This document shows positions 49,886 through 62,039 of a DNA stretch of 64,000 bases, piece by piece. The position numbers and the translations under genes were made by a program. How positions within the stretch are numbered: the first letter of the stretch is position 1; every line of letters starts with the position of its first letter. The notes beneath the pieces were generated by a model. The model did not search any database. It was not told the origin of the DNA and was given only the letters and a program-made list of their open reading frames with translations. The stretch comes from Elysia crispata. Lineage: Eukaryota > Mollusca > Gastropoda > Plakobranchidae. The DNA is taken from assembly GCA_033675545.1 (NCBI GenBank), contig JAWDGP010005804.1:73501-137500 (forward strand), given 5' to 3'.

Positions 49886-51740
49886 GTGCTTTATTTTAAA
49901 ATAGTTGTAAAGTATCTTTCTTGAGAGAAATGAACATGAGAAAAAAATGTTCACTGGAAGGCTCATCCAATCTGCATTTTGATGTGAAAGAAAGGCATTA
50001 TTTTCTCTTTCACTGAATGAAACTTTTCAATAATTTTGAGAACCATTCTTTGTTTTGATTTCCTTTTAAGTCGCTTTGTTGAGTAAAATGTTGAAATCAA
50101 GAACAATAATTTTCACTGAAAGGTTCATCTACTTAGCATTTTGGCGTGGAAGAAAAAATTGTGCTCTTTTACCGGATGGAACATTTCAATGATTTTGAGA
50201 ACCCTTCTTTGCTTTGTTTCAAAGTAGTTTTATGTCTTTTTTTCTTAATGTGCTTAAGATCAATTTTTATTGGATGATTCATCCAAATTGCATTTTGATG
50301 TGAAAGCAAGGAATTTTTTTTCCTTTACTGAATGGAATTTTTCAATAATTTTGAGAACCATTCTTTGTTTTGTTTTGTTTTAAGGCAGTTTCAAGTCGCT
50401 CTCGAGAGAGAAATGTTGAACTTGAAAAAAAATTTTATTCGAAGGTTTATCCAATTTTCATTTTGATGTGAAAGATTTTCTTCCTTTACGGAATGGAACT
50501 TTTCAATAATTTTAAGAACCATTCTTTGTTGGATTTTTTTTTTTGTTTTTTTGTTTTGTTTTGGTGGATTTTTTTTTTTTTTTTGTATTGCAGCTATTTT
50601 TGCTTTTGCTGGGGTTGGTACTGCCATCGATGCGGCTATTCTGTTTGCTTTTTCTTTCCTGCTGCAGCTGTTTTAAATTTATACAGCAGCTATGCATTTT
50701 ATCTCAGATTTGTTCACTGTAAATGTTGCCAGCATGTCTTTGTTAAGCAAACACCCAGAGGCTCGTATATTCAGAGCTCGGAGAGTCACTGATTTTTTTA
50801 CTAGCCTTGTCAGTATTTTGTGTTACCCACTCTGTCAATCATAGGATCAGACTATTAGTAGAGAAAAACCAGGTTTGTTTTCGGATTCTTTTTGTGTTAT
50901 CTCACACAATCATTCCAAATGGAAATGAGTGCATGAAAGAGAAACTAAATTTTCCGTTTTTACCTCACCTAAAAATGCGAGCTAAACAATTCAGCCCAGC
51001 CCTTTCAAAGACCCGTTTATTTTCATTAATCCAATACAATTTTTTTAAACCTTGAATGCGACAACTGCGAGACAGCAGTGTGCTTACAGCGTTGGTCGAG
51101 AAGAAAAATTTTCACGGAAAGGTTCATCCACATAGCATATTGTGAAAGAAAGAAAATGTTTTTCTCTTTTACCAAATGGAACATTTAATTTTGAGAACCC
51201 TTCGTTTTGTTTTAAAGCAGTTTTATGTCGCTTTTTGAAGAAAAATGTTGAGCTTAAGACAAATTTTCATTGGATTGTTCATCCAAATTGCGTTTTGATG
51301 TGAAAGCAAGGAATTTTTTTTTCGTTTTCCTTTACTGAATGGAATTTTTCAATAATTTTGAGAACCATTCTTTGTTTTGTTTTGTTTTTTGAGGCAGTTT
51401 CAAGTCGCTCTCTTGAGAGAAATGTTGAACTTGAAAAAAAATTTTATTGGAAGGTTTATATAATTTTCATTTTGATGTGAAAGATTTTCTTCCTTTACGG
51501 AATGGAACTTTTCAATAATTTTAAGAACCATTCTTTGTTGGATTTTTTTTGTTTTTTTTTTGTTTTTTTGTTTTTTGTTTTGTTTTGGTAGATTTTTTTT
51601 TGAATTGCAGCTATTTTTGCTTTTGCTGGGGTTGGTACTGCCGTCGATGGGGCTATTCTGTTGTTTGCTTTTTCTTTCCTGCTGCAGCTGTTTTAAATTT
51701 ATACAGCAGCTATGAATTTTATCTCAGATTTGTTCACTGT

Positions 51741-52110
51741 AAATGTTGCCAGATTGTCTGTTTCCAATGCAGACGATGTTTTTATCTCATATTTGTAAAT
51801 GTTGCCAGCTTGTCTGTTTCCAATGCAGACGATGTTTTTATCTCATATTTGTAAATGTTGCCAGCTTGTCTGTTTCCAATGCAGACGCTGTTTTTATCTC
51901 ATATTTGTTCACTTTAAATGTTGCCAGCTTGTCTGTTTCCAATGCAGACGCTGTTTTTATCTCATATTTGTTAACTGTAAATGTTGCCAGCTTGTCTGTT
52001 TCCAATGCAGACGCTGTTTTTATCTCATATTTGTTAACTGTAAATATTGCCAGCTTGTCTGTTTCCAATGCAGACGCTGTTTTTTATCTCATATTTGTTT
52101 AACTGTAAAT
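51741..52110. repeat. 56/63-bp minisatellite, block 1
   Basis: Unit AAATGTTGCCAGCTTGTCTG...CAGACGCTGTTTTTATCTCA. Two early units lack 7 bp (56 bp), later ones are 63 bp. A period of 21 codons keeps frames open on both strands; the apparent Cys-rich proteins are artefacts. Confidence 0.93.
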
Positions 52111-53042
52111 GTTGCCAGCATGTCTTTGTTCAGCAAACACCCAGAGGCTCGTATATTCAACAGAGCTCGGAGAGTCACTGATTTTTTTTACTAGCCTTGT
52201 CAGTATTTTGTGTTACCCACACTCTGTGTCAATCATAGGATCAGACTTAGTAGAGAAAATCATTCCAAATGGAAATGAGTGCATGAAAGAGAAACAATTT
52301 TCCGTTTTTACCTCACCTAAAAATGCGAGCTAAACAATTCAGCCCAGCCCTTTCAAAGACCCGTTTATTTTCATTAATCCAATCCAATTTTTTAAAAATC
52401 TTGAATGCGACACCTGCGAGACAGCTGTGTGCTTACAGCGTTGGTCGAGAAGAAAAATTTTCACGGAAAGGTTCATCCATAGCATATTGATGTGAAAGAA
52501 AGGAATTTTTTTTCTCTTTTACCGAAAGGAACATTTCAAAAATTTTGAGAACCCTTCTTTGCTTTGTTTTTAAGCAGTTTTATGTCGCTTTTTGAAGAAA
52601 AATGTCGAGCATAAGACAAATTTTCATTGGATTGTTCATCCAAATTGCATTTTGATGTGAAAGCAAGGAAATTGTTTTCCTTTACTGAATGAAATTTTTC
52701 AATACTTGAGAACTATTCTTTGTTTTAAGGCAGTTTCAAGTCGCTCTCTTGAGAGGAATGTTGAACTTGAAAAAAAAATTTTATTGGAAGTTTTATCCAA
52801 TTGTCATTTTGATGTGAAAGATTTTCTTCCTTTACGGAATGGAACTTTTCAATAATTTTAAGAACCATTCTTTGTTGCATTTTTTTTTTTTTATTTTGGT
52901 GGATTTTTTTTTGTATTTCAGCTATTTTTGCTTTTGCCGGGGTTGGCACTGCCGTTGATACGGCTATTTTGTTTGCTTTTTCTTTCCTGCTGCAGCTGTT
53001 TTAATTTATAAAGCAGCAATGAATTTTATCTCAGATTTGTTC

Positions 53043-53370
53043 ACTGTAAATGTTGCCAGCTTGTCTGTTTCCAATGCAGACGCTGTTTTTATCTCATATT
53101 TGTAAATGTTACCAGCTTATCTGTTTCCAATGCAGACGCTGTTTTTATCTCATATTTGTTAACTGTAAATGTTGCCAGCTTGTCTGTTTCCAATGCAGAC
53201 GCTGTTTTTATCTCATATTTGTTAACTGTAAATGTTGCCAGCTTGTCTGTTTCCAATGCAGACGCTGTTTTTATCTCATATTTGTTCACTGTAAATGTTG
53301 CCAGCTTGTCTGTTTCCAATGCAGACGCTGTTTTTATCTCATATTTGTTTAACTGTAAATGTTGCCAGCA
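53043..53370. repeat. 56/63-bp minisatellite, block 2
   Basis: Same unit as 51741-52110, at the same place within the next large unit; copy number differs between the two blocks. Confidence 0.93.
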
Positions 53371-53745
53371 TGTCTTTGTTCAGCAAACACCCAGAGGCTC
53401 GTATATTCAACAGAGCTCGGAGAGTCCCTGATTTTTTTTTCTAGCCTTGTCAGTATTTTGTGTTACCCACACTCTGTGTCAATCATAGGATCAGACTTAG
53501 TAGAGAAAAACCAGGTTCGTTTTCAGATTCTTTTTGTGTTATCTCACACAATCATTCCAAATGGAAATGAGTGCATGAAAGAGAAACTAAATTTTTCGTT
53601 TTTACCTCACCTAGAAATGCGAGCTAAACGATTCAGCCCAGCCTTTGCAAATACCCATTTATTTTCATCAATCCAATCCAATGTTTTTTTTAAACTTTGA
53701 ATGCGACACCTGCGAGACAGCTGTGTGCTTACAGCGTTGGTCTGG

Positions 53746-54030
53746 TCCCATGGACCCCCTCACGCCGACACCGTTAAATTTCACAGACAACGTGATCATC
53801 GGTTCCCGATGGACTACCAAGATAATAAGAAGATCCAATCCACCGAAAACTGATTACAGAGTGCAACAGTCTCCATTGCTTTTCATATACCAGAGTGAGA
53901 AGGAGATAATCGTGGAAACAATTTTAGAATGATCGAGTAAAGATGAAATTCATGAGAAGGCAATAGAGAAAAGAGCGGCTGCAGAATTGGGCCTTGTGGT
54001 ATATATTAGATACACCGCAACATGACAGTA
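53746..54030 (+). pseudogene. Exon-like open segment after the satellite, unknown identity
   Basis: Directly after the last satellite unit (CTTACAG|CGTTGG) a frame reads RWSGPMDPLTPTPLNFTDN, later KTDYRVQQSPLLFIYQ. It is followed by a second protein-like stretch (DEIHEKAIEKRAAAELGL). This sequence is absent from the two earlier satellite units, which switch here to the next monomer. No family was recognised. Confidence 0.33.
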
Positions 54031-56659
54031 AGCAACCCTACTTTCCATCTTTCTCATTGTAAAACTACAAAATGTGGTCACTAAACCTAGGTCTATGGGC
54101 TATCAATAATATTACCCGAAGAGAAAATATATTTAAAAAAACCCTAAGCATAATTATGTTTCAACAGCGCTATTACTATAGTATCATATCAAACAAAAGT
54201 AGCATAGTGCGTTTGAAAACGAAAATTGAAGACAAGAGGATGAAAAAAAGTATAAAACCTAAATTTGGAAAGAAACGTATTAAAGGGCTGTGATATGTGC
54301 TATGATCTAAGTAGTTTAAGCAGTTTAAGTTATTTCCATCCCCCCCCTCTACACACACACAAACACATACCCTTAACCCACCCTTTTCCCCCTGTCTGTT
54401 GGACAGATGGACTTTTTTAATAGATCCATGTATAAATCAACGATGGCTCTAAAGAGACTCAAATCACATCATTGCCAAAAGTTTAAAAAGTTTCTCGCCA
54501 TTCCTAATCGATGTAGAGTTATTCTCCCATTGTTTGACATTTATACTTGTGACATTCCATCTTCCTCTTTTTGACAGCTTTGCAAAAATATTCCGATAAT
54601 TATACAAAAATCAATAAGTTAAGAAACCACGAATGATACCAGAAGTCATAATATAATATTTTCCCAAGATTGCTAATGACAAAAAAATTGATTCTACTTT
54701 CTCACCAATATTGGTGGAATTCCACAACCCTATATTCAATATATTTGCAAAAAATATTCCACAACTTATACAAAAACCCTTATCTCTTCAAACCTATCAT
54801 TACATAAGGGCAATGTCAAGCTAAAATAATGTTTGCTGCAGTTTTACAAGTTTGTTCAACAGTAACATAATGGTGCAGTCAAATTAATTCACGATAGCAA
54901 TGTTTCCAAACCTTGAAGGTTGTGGGCCCTCGTGTGTGACGTCATGGTCGACCATCCGGTAAAGAATCTGAAGTCTGTGGTCTGAATGCCAGAGGGTAAT
55001 TATTCTGAACTGTAGGCTTGCCGAGTAAAGGACGAAGGGGAAGATTTGTGTGATCCCCAAGTGCCGTTTTCAGGTCCTACCATCCGGACCTCAGTCAAGT
55101 ACTCGCGTCGGTGTGGTACTCAGGTGTGGATCGAATGGTTTGGTCCCAGTCAACCACCAACTGTTGATTGGCAGCTGGAGAAAAAAAATATAAGGAAAAG
55201 TGTTGATCCGCGTCCATTATGGTTTGCAAGCTGTATTGTACCGATTATCGTACCGATTATCTATTCGAGGATGTGGCATTGACATACTATGATTTCAACA
55301 TTTTAAACTGGTGGCTTTACTTGCTAGAATAAATGGCTCGCCTACTCGAAGTGATACAACCCAACCAAGATATGGAGCCTATATTATATAAACTCTACTG
55401 CATAGCCCTTCTTGAAGAGTCTTTTTGCTCCACGTAATCCATGAAAGGCAATCTTAATGTGTGTTTCGAGGATCTGAATATAATCTTACTATTTTATTTC
55501 AACAGTTTCAGCACTTTGATGGTGAGATGAAGTTATGCGTTTAAGAAATGTTCCCAAATTCTCTAACGCAGCAAATGTTACATATACAGAGCCTCTCCAG
55601 TTCGCCCATTTATATTTTTTTATCTTTCCCATAATGGCGGTTGATTATGTTCTGACAGCAATGGTTGGTGCAACTTTAATGTATAGTGCATGTAACGCTT
55701 ACGAGCTTTTTGGTATGAAATGAACATTTTTTTTTTTACTGTAACATCCCTACAGGATTTAATTTGAGTGGATCCTAAGGAACAATTTTCCCCTCATCAA
55801 TGTCTAATTAGTTTGAAACTTACCTGAACATAATACACTCCGATATAAAACGAACGTTTTCAAGTTCTGTCCATATGATGATGTAAGTTGACAGCAAGTC
55901 TGTTTTCAGGGACTTAAGGCGATGAGACAAGACGCAGACTAGGCTAGCCTTCAAAATTTGATACCAGTCCACTGCACGTTTAAGTCCGCCTCTGAATGAC
56001 CTTGTATGCAAATGAAGCAGTTTAAGTCAGTCACGCGCGTTGTTTGCCAAGCTCTGATTTTTCTGCGTGCATCGTCTTTTTGTCAAGCACTTAGTTGGCT
56101 ACCTAGCGAAGACAAGTAAACGCTGTAGATCACCAATAAGGCGACTCATAAGTACGTGTATGTAGATAAACTGGCCTGGTGCACTAGCTCTTTTAACGTG
56201 CAGCAAAGCATGCGATCACGTGAGATGTTAGCTAGTCCCGAGATTAACTGCATTTGGCAATGGGCTCCTGAACTTAATACACGCAGAGGTTGTTTTACAA
56301 CCCAGTTGGTCATACAATAGCTTTAAAAAATTCGTAGGGATAATTTCATTACCACGCAAACTTTTGATGTGACTTTGTCATCCAGGTAAAAAGAAATTAA
56401 CTCTAACGTTTCAAGTTTTTCACACACTGGTGACTAAGCTGGGCACAATTTCTATGCCCTCTTTATAAGTAGTTTTTCTTTCACTTGGGAGTTCTTGAGA
56501 AGAACGTAAATCAGTTCAATTTGAGCATTGACATGAGGCTAAGACTGTTGTGATGAAAACTTGATGGTCCGTGATGCTACTAGGAAGTTGACATTGTCTG
56601 CGACCTATACAACCAATGGAAATTGGCATGAGAAAAGTGGACTTTTTGTTGAGGCTTTT
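54031..56659. other. Region without recognised genes
   Basis: Several 62-78 codon frames lack similarity. No RNA gene or clear repeat seen. Confidence 0.45.
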
Positions 56660-56927
56660 TCAACGAAATCAGGGGTTACTGGAGGCCGTGCTTTATGAAG
56701 TTAAGGCCTATACGCGAACCTTCTCGTTATAGAGCCACGCATCCAGAAACTTGTCTTCCATCACAAGACATTTCGAGGACTGGTAGTGAGTCCATTATAA
56801 GAGCCATAGTGTGTACAGCCGACTATGGTAGATCTCTTACGGCTTCATCGCAGACACCCGTCGGCTTGAGTGTGTCATCTGAAAAGGAAACTAGTGGTTT
56901 AGTGTCCATGCTTGAAAATAACTGTTA
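56660..56927 (+). other. Orphan ORF of unknown status
   Basis: An open frame of ~90 codons, with the first ATG at 56695, containing RPIREPSRYRATHPETCLPS and ending LVSMLENNC. Ser/Thr-rich, no recognised domain. Could be an exon or a chance ORF. Confidence 0.25.
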
Positions 56928-57613
56928 AAGAGTAATGACATTCTTTAAAATGCATTCAGAGTGGTTTTGCTATTTTATGGCTCTTAAGCGATATCTTCAA
57001 AAACAAGATATAAGGCAGTGCAGTTCAGTGCATGTATGATATGGAATTCAGATTCAGGGCAAATTCTTTTAGGGCAGGCTTCCTTTTGGTGCGCCCAGTT
57101 CTAAAACATAAGCAACATTTCAAGACCACAACCATAATGGTAGCTTAAATCTTTCATGATTAGCCTACATCTTCGATCACAAGATGAAAAAATGTTGAGA
57201 AAGCCCAATCAAAAGATTCTTTTCATTGCTTCATATATAGGCTGAAGTAAAAGGGCAATTTTGAATTCTTACACGATAGTGCATCTCTCGGTACTTTTTG
57301 TTCGTATCTTCACAGCCTTATAATGGACGTTTGGAAATAAATTGATTTGGGAACTTTAGAATTACCGGTTTCCAGCCCTTGCTTGTCTCAAAATATGACA
57401 CCGGTTGGCCACTTAACCTCAGAAAGTAAAAAAAAAAACATTGAAAAATCGGCTGATGTTCTTTCAAGTTATCAGTAAAGAATCTATCCAGTAGCGTCGA
57501 TTACGGAAAATGTAACCCAAACATAAAGCATACAAAATTCTTAATCAGAAGTGAACACGGGATGTGCTTCACAATTTGCTCGGAACTTTGTATTTAATTT
57601 ATAAATCTAAACC

Positions 57614-57823
57614 GTGCGGACCAAAAAAGATTTATCTATGTGTAAAATAGAAAATGTGGCTTACCTTCCTAGGGAATTAGAGGGTGAGAATGTTGAATTC
57701 AACATAGATTTCTTGTTAGTGGTCATTTCTCCTCACAAAACAGTTGGCTTGGATTGTAGAGAAAACCGATTTTCAGTGTTTGATTCTAATGTAAAAGCCG
57801 TACCTTGCCTCGATTCACCATAA
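57614..57823 (+). other. Orphan ORF of unknown status
   Basis: 69 codons (IENVAYLPRELEGENVEFNI ... VKAVPCLDSP) with protein-like composition and no recognised family. Same strand as the ORF at 56660; a link between them is not shown. Confidence 0.25.
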
Positions 57824-58543
57824 TTATTTTACACCCAGGCTTTCATAATCTGAGATTCAAATCAAAGGACCTGCTTGCATCGCACTGTCAGCCTAGAGTG
57901 GTCTGAGGTCTGAAACCCAAAGTTGCCGCCTTTTCAAAATCTGCAGCTCAAGTGAGTGAACTCACCACGGGTCTCTTCACGCTCTTCTCGTGACTGTGTG
58001 TGCTATGTGGATACAACTGATCCAAATCCTTAAATCTTTCTAAGTAATAACACCACTTCCATTAGAAGTTCACGCTATGCTCGTTGTTGTTTGTTTTTTT
58101 CCGCTCTTCCTCACGAAATATTGCTACGTGGCAAACTTGGAGAGCAAAGAGTTTGAAGTTGATTTTTTTTTTTATATTTTCGATAGAGTGAAGTTCATGA
58201 GGATTTGAGTTGTTCAAGTTCAAGATACCCGATAGTTTAGAGAAGTGTCGGGGCTATTTTAGATGTGCAGGTCTTTACTTAGAGGTGTACGCGGTATAGA
58301 AGAAAATATACAACCATCCACCAACCTAAACTCACACACTTACAAATAACAAGACAAAACCATTTCAATTTTCTTGTCAAGAGAGTGTGTCAGTGTGTTA
58401 GCTAAAGCCCAAATGTATGATTAAAATGGGTCATACTTATGAAATCATTCGCTCTACAACAAGGTTTAGATATAACAAAAAGTCAATGATGTAAAGTAGG
58501 GAGGATTGTGTTAAGAAAAAACAATCTAAACTAAGTACTCGGA

Positions 58544-58547
<4 letters not shown>
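57824..58547. other. Unannotated spacer
   Basis: Nothing recognised. Confidence 0.45.

Positions 58548-58638
<91 letters not shown>
58548..58638. repeat. (CT)n microsatellite
   Basis: About 45 CT repeats. Confidence 0.97.
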
Positions 58639-58639
<1 letters not shown>

Positions 58640-58745
58640 ATCTTTTCATGAAATATTCTATCTACTCCGCTGACCATTCTATCTCTTTATTTATAGGCCC
58701 GCTCTTCTTCCCTTTGATTAACTTTTAAAACACAGTTACCCCATC

Positions 58746-58872
58746 TGTCATTCTGAAATCATCTCGTGTGTAGGGACTTTTTCTTTTCTCTCCCTCTTTC
58801 TCTGTTTCTGTCATTCTGAAATCATCTCGTGTGTAGGGACTTTTTCTTTTCTCTCCCTCTTTCTCTGTTTCT
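58746..58872. repeat. 63-bp tandem duplication
   Basis: CTGTCATTCTGAAATCATCT...CTCTTTCTCTGTTT is present twice in tandem with no visible difference. Confidence 0.93.
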
Positions 58873-59093
58873 GTTTCTCTATTTACCTTTATACATGTCT
58901 GAATTTCTGCAACCCCCCCTCCCCCCCCCCACCTCTCGCCCACCCCTTTTTTCCTCTCTCTCTCTCAAACACACACACACACACAGAAAAACACTCACTC
59001 TTTTTTTATCCTTTTCGAAAAAAAAATCTGCTGGTGTTTTACATTCCGAACAGACCACACCAAATCCTAGCAGACTGCACCATAGTCTGGCCG

Positions 59094-59271
59094 ACACGTA
59101 CACACGTACACACGTACACACGTACACACGTACACACGTACACACGTACACACGTACACACGTACACACGTACACACGTACACACGTACACACGTACACA
59201 CGTACACACGTACACACGTACACACGTACACACGTACACACGTACACACGTACACACGTACACACGTACAC
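59094..59271. repeat. 8-bp minisatellite (CACACGTA)n
   Basis: About 22 perfect copies. The ACGT core is palindromic. Thr-His and Val-Cys frames are artefacts. Confidence 0.97.
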
Positions 59272-59366
59272 ATGTGAGCAATGGCTCGCGGAACTGGGCC
59301 ACTGTATTTGTAACATCTCTGGAACTAAAAACTGAAATCCCTTCACTGTTACACCAAACTTCCTCG

Positions 59367-59465
59367 ACAACCATAGTCCAAGTTTGTTACGGGTGTAGAG
59401 GAGAAACTCTATCGGAGACTTTACGCGAATAAATCCCAGGGACAGCACCTCATGTTCTCTGTGAG
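59367..59465 (+). repeat. Exon-like dispersed segment, copy 1
   Basis: After CCATAG the frame reads SKFVTGVEEKLYRRLYANKS. It matches 61908-61995 (PKFVKGVEDKLYQRLREHFS) in both DNA and protein, including CAGCACCTCATG.TCT.TGTGAGG downstream. Confidence 0.5.
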
Positions 59466-60234
59466 GGCCTTGATGCCTGCCTCTATGATCAGTTCCGTAT
59501 ATCGAACTCTTCACTCCTTGTAACAATAAGATTTCGCTAGTCCTGCGATTGTTATAGAACTAATTCACCCCAAGCCAGTAACTGCTTTGATCTTGTTTTC
59601 TTTCGGAAAAAAAAACAACATTAAATCTAATCTGAGAAGCAAATTCGAGTCATTTTCGTTTGCTCCTGCAAAAATCAAATACATTATAGATTTCCAAACT
59701 TTTTTAATATGTAACAGAATTTCACAACTGTCCTCTAAGTATCTCTGGAGCATATGGTTATAGCATGTGGTAACAACAACATAAAAAGGTTGAGGTAGGG
59801 AAGAGCAAGGCTGAAGAGCTCCATCCTTCTTTTGTGGCGTCAGAGAGGACAAAGTCTACACAGTTTGTCTAGTGGAAGATCTCGGATAACACTTTGGTAC
59901 GTATCGAGATTACGCTGCAGGGACTCTCACACTTACGGCAAGCAGCGCTTTCTTTCAAACATCTTCGAAAAAAAAAAGATAAACATAAGATAGTATTGAA
60001 ACACTTTCTTTCAATGATCTTCTCTCGAACGGTCGAGCAAAAACTGTCACTTTTTATGCTCTCACCAATGAGAGAAAAAAAAATATTATTATCAGCTTTG
60101 CCTGACACATGTATGTGTTCAGGCTTCTGGTGACCGTGCTTGCAATTCAATAAGCAAACCTTTTTTTTAATTAAAAGCAACTGTGTGGAGTTCATGTTTG
60201 TTCGCCTGCTTTAGTACAAAGCATCAGCAACTAT
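59466..60234. other. Unannotated spacer
   Basis: Frames of 79-108 codons without similarity; no repeat seen. Confidence 0.45.
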
Positions 60235-60610
60235 CTTTACTCCCCCACCCCCTCAACACAAACAAACTCATGCACTTCCGCCTCTAATACCCCTTAAAAC
60301 ATCCCAGCTCAAAATTTTACCCACCACTTTAAATGTACTAATCTGCATCTCCTCCTCTTACTCCTACTCTTATGTCTCTTCTTCTTTTCTTTCTTTCTTT
60401 CTTTGTTTCTTCTTCTTCTTCTTCTTCTTCTTCTTCTTCTTCTTCTTCTTCTTCTTCTTCTTCTTCTTCTGCTGCTGCTGCTGCTGCTGCTACTGCTACT
60501 GCTACTGTTCCAGAGGGCTATGGCCCGTGGCCCACCCGTCCCACAACCAATCACTTGCCCAATATGTGTCCAGCTTGGGCTACTGTATGTATAACGTTAG
60601 TTACCCGTTC
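60235..60610. repeat. Dispersed repeat, copy 2, split by a microsatellite
   Basis: Relative of 30930-31260 (CACAACCAATCACTTGCCC, TGTGTCCAGCTTGGGCTACT, GTATAAC), with (TTC)n-(TGC)n inserted in the middle. Confidence 0.6.
60379..60507. repeat. (TTC)n-(TGC)n microsatellite
   Basis: CTTT runs, then about 21 TTC, then TGC/TAC triplets. Confidence 0.96.
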
Positions 60611-60939
60611 CATTTCTGGTTTCAGTGCTGAAGGAGCCGAAATAAAGGGCGAAACGTTTTCTTCCTCAAATGCAAGTATTGTTTTTGCTCAGATCAAAGT
60701 TTTTATTCCAATTTTTTAACTGTGGGAATAAAACATGAGCTGTTCATTTCTTTCAAACCAAAATGAAGTTGATATTAAAGCCCCCATACAATCATCCTTG
60801 TCCACAATTAAGCCTCGTCATATTTTTTTTCTAAGCTTCGTGTCATACTCAGTGACAGCTCATTCAAGATCACCAACAAAGACAAAGGTCCTGTGCCACA
60901 CACTCAAACATACACATCGTGCCTTCAACTCATGCCTTT

Positions 60940-61590
60940 GTAATCCCCTTTTTCCTCTCCCCTCCTCTCCTCTCTCTCTCCTTTCTTCTCCTCTCCCCTC
61001 CTCTCCTCTCTCTCTCCTTTCTTCTCCTCTCCCCTCCTCTCCTCTCTCTCTCTCTCCTTTCTTCTCCTCTCCCCTCCTCTCCTCTCTATCTCTCCTTTCT
61101 TCTCCTCTCCCCTCCTCTCCTCTCTCTCTCTCTCTCCTTTCTTCTCCTCTTCCCTCCTCTCCTTTCCGCTCTCCCTCCTCTCAATCTCTCTCCTCTCTCT
61201 GTCTCTCCTTTCCCCACTTCTCTCTCCTTCTATCTTCTCCCCCCCACCTCTCTCTCTCTCTCTCTCCTTAAGTTCCCCTCCAGTCTTCTCTCATCTTTCT
61301 ATCTATTCTCTCTCCTGCCACCTTCTCGCTTCTGTCTCTCCTTTCTTCTCGGACTTGTCCTCTTTCTATCTCTCCTCTACCCTTTCTTACTCCCCATTTT
61401 TATCTCTCGTTTCCTCTCCCCTTCTTTCCTCTCCTCTTTCTATCTTTTCCCGCTCTCTGCCTCTCTCCTTTCTTTTCCCCATCTGTCTGTCCTTGTCTAT
61501 CTCACCTCTCTCCAGCCGTTTTCTCCCCTCTGTCTCTCCTTCAAGATCGTCATCTCTCTTTGCTACCATCTTCCATCCTGTCTGAGTCTC
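60940..61590. repeat. CT-rich minisatellite, unit ~55-60 bp, decaying into pyrimidine-rich sequence
   Basis: TTTCTTCTCCTCTCCCCTCC followed by TCTCCTCTCTCTCTC is repeated about four to five times, then degenerate CT-rich sequence to the start of the 69-bp repeat. Confidence 0.85.
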
Positions 61591-61931
61591 TCCTTTCCTC
61601 TCCCCTCATATTTTCTCCTCCACACTTATAGCCCAAGTTTGTCACGGGCGCAGAGGACAAACTTTCCTCTCCCCTCATATTTTCTCCTCCACACTTATAG
61701 CCCAAGTTTGTCACGGGCGCAGAGGACAAACTTTCCTCTCCCCTCATATTTTCTCCTCCACACTTATAGCCCAAGTTTGTCACGGGCGCAGAGGACAAAC
61801 TTTCCTCTCCCCTCATATTTTCTCCGCCACACTTATAGCCCAAGTTTGTCACGGGCGTAGAGGACAAACTTTCCTCTCCCCTCATATTTTCTCCTCCACA
61901 CTTATAGCCCAAGTTTGTCAAGGGCGTAGAG
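61588..61931. repeat. 69-bp tandem repeat carrying an acceptor-like site, five copies
   Basis: GACAAACTTTCCTCTCCCCT ... CTCCACACTTATAGCCCAAG ... GGGCGCAGAG. The landmark GACAA recurs exactly every 69 bp (61656, 61725, 61794, 61863, 61932). Each unit contains a pyrimidine tract, TATAG, and the first ~10 codons of the exon-like segment at 61908. Confidence 0.95.
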
Positions 61932-62039
61932 GACAAACTTTATCAGAGACTGCGCGAACATTTCTCACGGACAGCACCTCATGCTCTGTGTGAGGCCCAA
62001 TTCAAATCTAAACTTGCAGTCCGAATTTACGTAAACTGA
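61908..62039 (+). other. Exon-like segment, copy 2, after the 69-bp repeat
   Basis: Begins after a good acceptor context (pyrimidine-rich, ACTTATAG) and stays open for 43 codons (PKFVKGVEDKLYQRLREHFS, then RTAPHALCE). Homologous to 59367-59465. Unknown family; might be part of a dispersed repeat rather than a host exon. Confidence 0.35.

Larger units (their letters stand above)
49880..53745. repeat. Higher-order satellite: ~160-bp monomers in three 1.0-1.35 kb units
   Basis: The monomer core (GGTTCATCCAaatTGCATTTTGATGTGAAAG...TTTTCAATAATTTTGAGAACCATTCTTTG) recurs every ~155-170 bp. Larger units begin near 50100, 51101 and 52451. Each contains monomers, then a unique block (GCTGGGGTTGGTACTGCC..., CTGCAGCTGTTTTAAATTTA..., AAACACCCAGAGGCTCGTAT...), ending TGCTTACAGCGTTGGTC. 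The anchor CAGTTTCAAGTCGCTCTC sits at 50386, 51395 and 52731. Units 2 and 3 are longer because they carry a 56/63-bp minisatellite. Confidence 0.9.

Noticed and set aside
51743-52194. Cys-rich ORFs that look like zinc-finger repeats
   Set aside because: They are a 63-bp minisatellite (21 codons) that is open on both strands; the Cys spacing comes from the repeat unit.
58829-59526. Thr-His and Val-Cys ORFs across the CACACGTA array
   Set aside because: Simple 8-bp repeat translation.
60919-61936. 313-codon Leu/Pro/Ser-rich ORF
   Set aside because: CT-rich minisatellite plus a 69-bp repeat; no conserved domain.
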